Assembly (NCBI RefSeq): GCF_000315625.1
Contig: NW_005434569.1
Coordinates: 89,349-153,348, forward strand
Direction: 5' to 3'
Length of the DNA: 64,000 nt
Source: Guillardia theta CCMP2712
Lineage: Eukaryota; Cryptophyceae; Pyrenomonadales; Geminigeraceae
The position numbers and the translations under genes are program-made. Positions 12,301 to 19,199 of this stretch are shown in pieces. Numbering within the stretch: position 1 is the first letter of the stretch; each line of letters opens with the position of its first letter. The notes under the pieces are model-generated. The model did no database searches and was not told the DNA's origin. It was given only the letters and a program-made list of their open reading frames with translations.

Positions 12301-13544
12301 CCGCGACGACAACTACAGGTACACCGAGGATGGCAAGTACTATGCCCCCGTACGAGGAGGCATCGAGGACACTCGGGAGTATGTCGACAACCTGCCCTTG
12401 CTCGATCGCCCCGAAGTGTTCGGCCTCCATCGCAACGCGGCCATCGCCTTCGAGAACAGCGAGACCAAGTACTTTGTGGAGACGATCATCTCCATCCAGC
12501 CTCGCAGCGGGGGAGGAGGAGGAGGCAAGTCGACGGATGAGATCGCTGCCGAGCTAGCAGCGGATCTTGCGAGCAAGCTGCCTGCGGTAATGGAGAGAAT
12601 CTTTGTGCTTCAGCCCTGACTCGTTCCTCTTGCAGGCGCTGACCGACAAGAACGCGGCGGAAGCAACCTTCGTCAAGGACAAGAACGGGGCCATGAACTC
12701 TCTGGGAACCTTCCTGCAGATTGAGATGGGCAAGTTCAACAAGCTGCTCAAGGCCATGTCGACGTCTCTCGACGAGCTTCAAAGGGCCATCAAGGGTACC
12801 ATAGTCATGTCAGCGCAACTGGACGCCATGTATCAGGCTCTCATCTTCCAGCGGGTCCCCGACGTCTGGTCCAACGTTGGGTACCTCTCCCTCAAGCCCC
12901 TCGGCTCCTGGATCAAGGACTTCACGCAGAGGATGGACTTCATGTCCAGGTGGATCGAGCACGGACCCCCGGACGCCTTCTGGATGTCGGCCTTCTTCTT
13001 CCCGCAGGGCTACATGACCGCAGCGCTGCAGATGTACGCGAGGAACACCATGATAGCCATCGACACCCTCGACTTCCGCACTCAAGTCCTCGCCATCACT
13101 CCCGAAGAAGTCGTCTCCAGCCCCAAGCAGGTGAGCCTCCTCCTGACCTCCCCCAGCAGGAGCTCATGGTGGTGCAGGGCGTCTACTTCTATGGCTCCTT
13201 CGTGGAGGGCGCGAGGTGGGATAGCAAGACAGGCTCGCTGGAGGAGAGCCACGTCGGGGAGACTCACGTGTACATGCCTGTCATCTGGCTCGACCCCATA
13301 GTCAAGGACGACTCCTACGGCCGCGAGCCCGGCACGTACAACTGCCCCTTCTACAAGGCAAGGGAGGAGCTGAGAAAGCAGAGAGACTGACTGCCCCCTT
13401 CAGGTCTCCTCGCGTGCTGGGACGCTCTCCACGACCGGTCACTCCACCAACTACATCAGAAGCCTTCAGCTCCCGGCTGGCAACAGCTCATCAGAGCACT
13501 GGGTGAGAAGGTCCGTAGCGCTGCTGTCGTCGTTGGACGACTAG
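3..13544 (+). CDS. Axonemal inner-arm-type dynein heavy chain, 5' end probably outside the window
   Basis: ATP-driven minus-end-directed microtubule motor of the axoneme. Exons placed by eye: <3-2625, 2858-7243, 7499-7580, 7650-7727, 7884-8013, 8301-8924, 9029-9148, 9396-9518, 9582-9753, 9909-12586, 12636-13130, 13160-13357, 13404-13544. They sum to 3950 codons including the TAG, with consistent phases. The tail/linker occupies exon 1 and the start of exon 2. AAA1 P-loop GPAGTGKT is at 4102-4125, AAA2 GVTAVGKT at 4945-4968, AAA3 P-loop (GNSGVGKT) near 5962-5985, and AAA4 GVGGSGRQS near 7009-7035, with Arg in place of the P-loop Lys. The stalk coiled coils and microtubule-binding tip span 8301-9753+, then AAA5, AAA6 and the C-terminal region to 13544. 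The short tail, with the motif FRPYDLVVVPR, resembles single-headed inner-arm chains (DNAH6/14-like among DNAH1/3/6/7/12); the exact paralogue is inferred. Reading is open at the window edge, so perhaps 100-200 residues or only a start codon are missing upstream. Introns are 29-287 nt. Confidence 0.93.
7290..7414 (+). repeat. CTCCTG hexanucleotide microsatellite inside dynein intron 2
   Basis: About twenty near-perfect CTCCTG units, with a few CTCCCG variants at the left end. They fill the intron 7244-7498, whose borders are GTACAT and TTCAG. The intron is 255 nt, divisible by three, and has no stop in the dynein frame. Confidence 0.9.
7593..7643 (+). repeat. GATGAC/GATGAT microsatellite forming most of a dynein intron
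   Basis: GAT/GAC triplet repeats fill the 69-nt intron 7581-7649, immediately after its GTGAGACG donor. The coding sequence resumes at 7650 in an exon reading LETKDSIYSYF. Confidence 0.85.
8039..8190 (+). repeat. CTC/CCT pyrimidine-rich stretch in a dynein intron
   Basis: An almost pure C/T tract in the 287-nt intron 8014-8300, upstream of the CTGCAG acceptor. It resembles a greatly extended polypyrimidine tract. Confidence 0.85.
8949..8993 (+). repeat. GAG triplet microsatellite in a dynein intron
   Basis: About fourteen GAG/GGA triplets in the 104-nt intron 8925-9028, between the stalk exon and the microtubule-binding-tip exon. Confidence 0.85.
9299..9381 (+). repeat. GAGGAC microsatellite in a dynein intron
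   Basis: GAGGAC repeats with GAGGAT variants in the 247-nt intron 9149-9395. The 5' half of the intron also has GGGA-rich tandem copies. Confidence 0.85.
9781..9900 (+). repeat. GAT/ATG microsatellite in a dynein intron
   Basis: Mostly GAT and AAT triplets fill the 155-nt intron 9754-9908. Read through, it would encode an Asp-rich run, but donor GTGAGA and acceptor ATCAG restore the conserved stalk sequence around the join. Confidence 0.85.
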
Positions 13545-13785
13545 CGCCGAGTGGAGCGCGAAGATTTGCCGAGTAAACAAAGACATGTAGCGATCAAGGT
13601 TGCTTTCCCAACAAGTTGCCTGTCGATCTGTGCTTCGATTCCATCACGAAAGCCTTGTCTGTGGGAGAGGTCAGGCTGAGAACAATCATATCCAAGCTCT
13701 CACTGTTCTTGGAGGCAAGTTTCCTCCCCCGACTGATCCACAAACCAATCAACGCGTGAGAGCTGAGAGTGAAGCAGCATGAATC
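13545..13785. other. Short convergent intergenic stretch
   Basis: Lies between the dynein stop (TAG 13542-13544) and the stop of the minus-strand gene (TGA complement at 13786-13788). I see no canonical AATAAA here, only an A-rich TAAACAAAG near 13575, and no further gene. Confidence 0.6.
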
Positions 13786-14436
13786 TCACATCTCTTCCAA
13801 CTCCTTGCGGTCCAGCTCCATCTTCTCCATCGTCTTCGACAACTTGTAGTCGTCTATCGCCATCTGCAAGATAGACACTCCCCTGACAAGCTTCCCGTCA
13901 CAGAGTGTTCTGATGGTCATCAACTGATCTCACCGTCGCTGCAGGTAGTGAGGGGTGCAGTCTCTGACCCTCTTGGGACTCACGTCATGACAGCTGCTCC
14001 CTTGCTCTGAGCGCATCGGACTAGAACGCTCTAGCCCGAGATATCAGACGAGTGGAGAAAAGTTTGCTCACACCTGTGAGACTCGATCGGCTCGTGTCTT
14101 GTAGGTTTGAGTACATCTGCTGGATTGTGTTCCTGTTATCCTCGTCATCGTCGTCAAGAGTTTGCGCATGCGCAGCACCCAGGAGACAGCCTGCTGTTGC
14201 TCAGCCTCCAGCTTGCATGTCCGTTTTGAGCTGAAGCTTGAACGGCTCTCAGGTCAGCTGGAGGGGCCTGCGACTTGTCGTGTCACATGTTACAACAAGC
14301 GCTTCATTCTCCTCACTCGATTCGCAAGGAGTTTGCCGGCAGTGTTGAAGAACGCGTCCCATGGCGGCTTTGAGGGCGACGACGAAGACACGGTCAGGCG
14401 CGAGAGCTTTGCAGTCTGCTTGCTTCAGTCACTGAA

Positions 14437-14521
<85 letters not shown>

Positions 14522-16118
14522 CACTTTGTTGTTCCCGGGCGTGCTTCCTGCTGTGAGATCCTGACGGCTGGACATGACCTGGGACCTCGTCAGGAAGACG
14601 AGAGCGTCTCTTGAAGTTGCAAGTACATCCATGAAGGGCGAATGGCTCTGCATGCACTCCCTCCTTGTAACGATCACATGTGGGTGTAAAGACTTTCTCT
14701 TTGTGTTGAGACTGTTGAGAATCAACGCTGAGGGCAGCGATCAACGATCGAATGCATGCAGGACAAATACAAGTGGAGGATTCGAGATGGAGCATGGAGA
14801 TAGGCAGAGGTCAAGCAGGAGAAAATGAAGCATCAGGTCACAGACCATCTCTCTCAACCAAAGTGCCGACATCCCTCAGGTTGTAAAGGTCCTTGGATGT
14901 GATCTTCATCACATTCATTTCCTGCGTGACAGCAAAGTCAAGAGCCCAATCCAAACAGTCACAACGTACTTCGATGTCTTTGTTTTTCCCTGCTGTATTG
15001 AAAAATTTGCTCCGAAACAATCTTCTAACTTCCTCGCGTATCTGAAGCAAGTGGAGCATCACTGTAGCTACATTCGAGGTGCAACTTGCAGCAGTACGTG
15101 AAGTTGATACGCTGAGGGGTAAGTCTGACAACAGATATCTACTGAGGTGAGTTGAAGAATCTCGAAAAACGCTCTCTCTCTGCTCAAGTTTCTGCAGCAC
15201 AAGTGTTCACAATGTTCACACTGACAGAAGTAGGCAGCACTTGGTGTCGCTGTATCTCAGAACAATGGTCCGGTAGGAAGTAGAGAGAGATTCGACGATC
15301 TCCTGCTCTTTGGCATGGTGGACTGACCCGCTGATCTCCCACAGCTCTGACGAGGAGCATGTGAGCTAGGAGCATCATGAAAGGGATCACCTTCAAACGG
15401 AAAGTCCTGTCGTTCGTCATCGATCCACATGCTCTTCTTCTCATCAAGGAGGCTGATACACCAACATGTCACATCGACCAGCATCGCAAGTACTTGTTCA
15501 ACTTCATCAGCTGCTGTCTGACAGCATCCAGGTGTAGGTAGTCCACCAGCGAGGGAAAGAACTCGTCAGCGAGCGGCATGTTGCCAAACTTGGAGATGAA
15601 GTTCTTGACCTGACCACGACTGTCAAGGACTGAGAGAGGACAGTTGCAGATAACGTCGTCGTGAGTGATTCCTCGCTGATGCAGGACGACGTCGTAGATC
15701 CGGGATGAAAGCTGTATCAGCAGGTTCAGGAGAAGAGGAGGAGAGGAGGAGAGGAGGAGAGGAGGAGAGGAGGAGAGGAGGAGAGGAGGAGAGGAGGAGA
15801 GGAGGAGAGGAGGAGAGGAGGAGAGGAGGAGAGGAGGAGAGGAGGAGAGGAGGAGAGGAGGAGAGGAGGAGAGGAGGAGAGGAGGAGAGGAGGAGAGGAG
15901 GAGAGGAGGAGAGGAGGAGAGGAGGAGAGGAGAAAAAACAAGAAGACCAGGTTATCCTTGATCTCTATCCACACTCGACTCCCAAAGGTCAAGTCAATCT
16001 CTCGCTTGTCACTTCTTCCCAACGTCTGCGCGGCAGTGACGGTCGTATGGCGATCACTGACGCTCAGGCTCTCTGCGCTGCCTTCTTGGTAACTCGAGCT
16101 CTTCCTGGACAGCGACAT
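13786..16118 (-). CDS. Unrecognised multi-exon gene; weak resemblance to a PP1-regulatory-subunit-36-like protein
   Basis: Start ATG at 16118-16116. The 5' exons join in frame: 15948-16118, 15494-15711, 15391-15452, 15241-15346, 15086-15191, 14970-15041, and one beginning at 14921. Introns are 236, 41, 44, 49, 44 and 48 nt, and the first is an AGAGGAGG microsatellite. The protein starts MSLSRKSSSYQEG. Readable patches include GNMPLADEFFPSLVDYLHL, VHHAKEQEIVESLSTSYR, LSRERAFFEIL and EEVRRLFRSKFFNTAGK. Order and spacing of the last three remind me of the PPP1R36 family, but I cannot confirm it. Further exons appear at about 14560-14660, 14311-14395 (PPWDAFFNTAGKLLANR) and 14100-14240. The final exons read DCTPHYLQRRG and MEKMELDRKELEEM, with TGA at 13788-13786. 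The 3' exon chain is not resolved, so two adjacent same-strand genes are possible. Confidence 0.5.
14438..14521. repeat. (GCA)28 triplet microsatellite
   Basis: Twenty-eight uninterrupted GCA units. It lies between two exon-like patches of the minus-strand gene. On that strand it reads as CTG/TGC/GCT, so it is either intronic or would encode a Leu, Cys or Ala run. Confidence 0.95.
15729..15931. repeat. AGAGGAGG octanucleotide satellite within intron 1 of the minus-strand gene
   Basis: About 24 tandem octamers. On the minus strand the array is a CCTCTCCT pyrimidine tract immediately upstream of the intron acceptor at 15712-15713. Because 8 and 3 are coprime, every frame repeats each eight codons and stays open, which creates long artefact ORFs. 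Confidence 0.92.
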
Positions 16119-17440
16119 CCTCCACTAGTGTCGGCGTCTCCCTTGCTGTGGAGCATGCAGCATGGTCTCAACGCTCGTCGATCACATCATCTAATGTCTG
16201 TCGCATGTCGCTCCTCGCGCGCATCGCTCAGCAACTTCGTAAGAGCCTCCGACCATACCGGTGTGCGGTTGCCATGGCAGGCTCAACTCTCCAACGGGGC
16301 GGTACTACGGTACGGGGATAGTCAGGCGGGCCGGCCAGGGCCAGGCACCGGAGGCCCGAGTGACTGAGACATTGAGTTCTCAGCCTGCCAGGCTGTGAGT
16401 GACAATCGACCAGGCTTTACTCAAAGTTAAGTTAAAAATCAGTACGAGGACAATCGGATGATCAGGAGAGTCGAGGAGGCTTCGGACCCTGACACTGTCG
16501 CCGCGGCACAGGCCAAACGGCGAGCCTGACTGAGAGAAAAGACAGCGAGAACCAAACCCAATCCTGCCGCCGGACTGCTGCCCCCCAAGTTAACCGTGAT
16601 ACCAAGTTCACAGTCCCCCGCGCGGCCCGGCCATGCCCGGCATCGCTCAGTGCCACGGGGCATGGCCGCGCTTTTTAACTTAACTTTGAGTAAAGAAGGA
16701 CAATCCCGGCCCATGCCGGGGCCCGGTACCAGGCCGGGCCGCCCGGCGCCCCCGATCGATCGGACCATCAAGTCACGGTCAGTGACTGAGAGTTTGCGCA
16801 ATTGCGACTCCGAGGCGGGCTGTGCCATGATAAAGATTCTGCCACTTTGCCTTCGGCGCGCGGAGCGGTAACTTTTCAAATTTTGTTATCAAATTTGAAA
16901 ATTCAGAACAGCCAACCAAAAGCTTCACCTGAATTCGGACACGAACCAAAAACGAAAAAGATTTGGTTTCCACCGGACTCCGATTGGTGCGGACAGACAC
17001 CTGCCTAAGCAGTTCCTAGGACCCTGGTGGTAGAGCTGCCTAGTGGACAGTCCAGCCCAACATGGCAGCCAGACAGGAGCGGAGGGAGTGAAGGACAAGG
17101 CAGGAGAGGATAGCGTGCGAGTTTTTGACAGGACAGGACAGGATATGACAGTGTAAGATAGACGAGGTGAGGAGAAGACCCGAGAGGAGAGGAGAGGAGA
17201 GGAGAGGAGAGAAGAGAAGGAGGGGGGGAAGGAGTGAGGCGAATAACAGAAACAGGGCAGAGAGAACAATAGAAGAGCAGTAGGTGTAAGTGGATAGACA
17301 ATTGAAGTGGACAGAGCTGATTCTGTGGGACACTTTACAAAAAGTATCAAGGCGCGAAGAGATTTCAAGCTTTTGATCACTTTGCGAGGATACCCGGAAG
17401 CATTCCTTGTACAACCCTAGGACTGAAATATCCTTGTACC
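16119..17440. other. Intergenic region between divergent genes with GC-rich patches and an inverted repeat
   Basis: No coding sequence is supported. The region holds a GC-rich patch near 16300-16370, a second near 16610-16760, an AT-rich run at 16870-16970, and GGAGA/GGACA purine-rich repeats at 17090-17280. It must include the promoters of the divergent genes starting at 16118 (-) and 17441 (+), but I cannot place a TATA box with confidence. Confidence 0.6.
16416..16694. repeat. Perfect 23-bp inverted repeat enclosing a 233-bp spacer
   Basis: The left arm at 16416-16438 begins TTTACTCAAAGTTAAG. Its exact reverse complement is at 16672-16694. GC-rich sequence flanks the right arm, and similar GC-rich sequence lies left of the left arm. 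It could be the ends of a small foldback or MITE-like element; no target duplication is obvious. Confidence 0.75.
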
Positions 17441-19054
17441 ATGGAAGAGAAGACGGAAATGGTGTACACACCCTTTAGTGGGATAGCTTCAAGCATGAGT
17501 TTTACGCCAGATTGTTCTTGGCAGTCACCGCTCCAGCTGTATTCGCAGATAAATCAGTTTCAGCCAAGCTTGCCACTACCGGTACATTACAGTGAACCAA
17601 GTTCGGTTGTGCAGCCGTTGCAATCCATATCGCAGGTATTTGGTTCATCAGGAATAACTCTTGCACCACCACTCTCTATCCCTGCAAAGGCTGCGAAAGA
17701 AACCCACTGGCTGCCTGCTCTAGAGCCCTATTCGACACCATCAGCTGCTTTTCAAAGTGAGATCAATGATGCTTTGATTCTGCTGCCTGTGCCAGAATTG
17801 GTCACCCCTCCTGACTCTGATAGCGCTTCTCGCTTCGACAATATTGAAACCAGTCTGAGCTCTGATGACGGGCTTCCATTCGGCCTAGAAGAGCTGGACA
17901 AAACTCACGTGTTTGATGTTGGCGATGAGAAAGCGCTCAGGAAGCGTCTGCGCAGGCCTCACTCCCGTTTGCAACATCATGGCGCCTGCTACCAGTGCAG
18001 AAGGAAGAAATGGAGGTGCTCGAACAATCGCCCATGTGAGAAATGTATCGTCTACGGGACAGCTCAGTCATGTGACCAACCAGACTCCGCCCGTTACGTT
18101 GAACGCCCTATCTCTTCGAGAATGTGCATCGAGATCCAAGACGATGTCTATGCGAACATGGTAGCACTGAAAAACGCGTCAGTGTCGGAGGGAGTCAACT
18201 TTGCGCTCGTGCGCATCACGTGGGAGATCGGTATGAGTGTGAATCAAGTGCTGCAGGCCTTCAGGTTCTTGCCGCCCAACGCCAAGAAAGTGATCGATGA
18301 GTCCATACAGGCAGTCCAGGCGCATGCGCAGAAAACTCTAATGAAGCGACAGTCATGCATGACCACTCTCAAAGAACTCGTCGCCAAGCAGGAAGTTGGC
18401 CGCATCTCGGCTTTGGGGGAACATGGGGCTGTGGACGACCCGCCAGAAGCCTCGGACGAGCGTTGGGGCCACGGGCGGTGGTTCTCCATCGAGTTCGACA
18501 AGAACACCGCGACAAGAAAGTACTGCAAGGTTGGGTCAGAGTGCGCAGAGCTGCAGGGATATCATCCTGAAGAATTTCTGTCGCGTTTCGCCGAAAACAA
18601 TCTTCCTATCCACACCACACAGTTCGACATGCTGTGTATCGCCATGGATACCATCTGTCGGTATCAGGAGAACAGGCTGGTGAAGTACTGGAGGCTACAG
18701 AAGCACACGGACGACCCTCAGGTCTTCAACACTGTTTTTGTGCGCTGCAGCATCATCCGAGACTTCGATGCTATGGGAAGGAAGATTCGAACTTCGCTAG
18801 TTTACGACTACCTTGACGAGAAAGAGTACGAGAGGCTATCAGAGAAGGCTCACGAAAAGGGAAGTGAAGACGATCTGCTGGCGATCTCGCTGCTCCCAAA
18901 GCGATCCTTCAAGGACTTCATTTCAGAACACAAACGCGAGCTGCAGTTTTCTGGCAAACTGTTGGACATGCGTAAGAAGAAATCAGGCAAAGAGAAGCTG
19001 GATGATTTCGTGAATCGGTTGCAGCGAAATGTCAAGAGGCTGATGGCTGATTGA
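17441..19054 (+). CDS. Zn2Cys6 (fungal-type) DNA-binding transcription factor with PAS-like C-terminal domain
   Basis: Single-exon 537-aa protein. The N-terminal 160 residues are Ser/Pro/Gln-rich and look like an activation region. Residues 183-211 hold six cysteines spaced C-x2-C-x6-C-x5-C-x2-C-x8-C with a basic run (RRKKWR) after the second Cys, the hallmark of a GAL4-type binuclear zinc cluster. Residues about 345-450 (EFDKNTATRKYCKVGSECAE, then YHPEEFLSRF) look like a PAS fold, as in gluconeogenic ERT1/AcuK-type regulators; this is a resemblance, not proof. The start is the first ATG after an upstream stop, in context ACCATGG. It is transcribed toward the TRPV-like gene, 145 bp stop to stop. 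The target genes cannot be inferred. Confidence 0.85.
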   Translation: MEEKTEMVYTPFSGIASSMSFTPDCSWQSPLQLYSQINQFQPSLPLPVHYSEPSSVVQPLQSISQVFGSSGITLAPPLSIPAKAAKETHWLPALEPYSTPSAAFQSEINDALILLPVPELVTPPDSDSASRFDNIETSLSSDDGLPFGLEELDKTHVFDVGDEKALRKRLRRPHSRLQHHGACYQCRRKKWRCSNNRPCEKCIVYGTAQSCDQPDSARYVERPISSRMCIEIQDDVYANMVALKNASVSEGVNFALVRITWEIGMSVNQVLQAFRFLPPNAKKVIDESIQAVQAHAQKTLMKRQSCMTTLKELVAKQEVGRISALGEHGAVDDPPEASDERWGHGRWFSIEFDKNTATRKYCKVGSECAELQGYHPEEFLSRFAENNLPIHTTQFDMLCIAMDTICRYQENRLVKYWRLQKHTDDPQVFNTVFVRCSIIRDFDAMGRKIRTSLVYDYLDEKEYERLSEKAHEKGSEDDLLAISLLPKRSFKDFISEHKRELQFSGKLLDMRKKKSGKEKLDDFVNRLQRNVKRLMAD

Positions 19055-19199
19055 ATAGAAACTAGTCGCACTTGACTTACATGTCTTGGATAGAATGATT
19101 TACACTAAGAGATTAATATATATACCACAATGTTCAAGATTTTTTTTATTTGGTATCAATCACCCCTTCACTCATTATATGCAGCATTTCGCCTATTCC

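Noticed and set aside
12603-12635. Start of a separate gene after the stop near 12619
   Set aside because: A 49-nt intron (12587-12635) joins both frames into the same dynein C-terminus.
15453-15493. One-base frameshift making the minus-strand gene a pseudogene
   Set aside because: A 41-nt GT-AG intron fits phase and size of its neighbours, so no mutation is needed.
15705-16367. 220-codon plus-strand ORF with Glu/Arg/Gly repeats
   Set aside because: Produced by the AGAGGAGG satellite, which is open in all frames, and antisense to exon 1 of the minus-strand gene.
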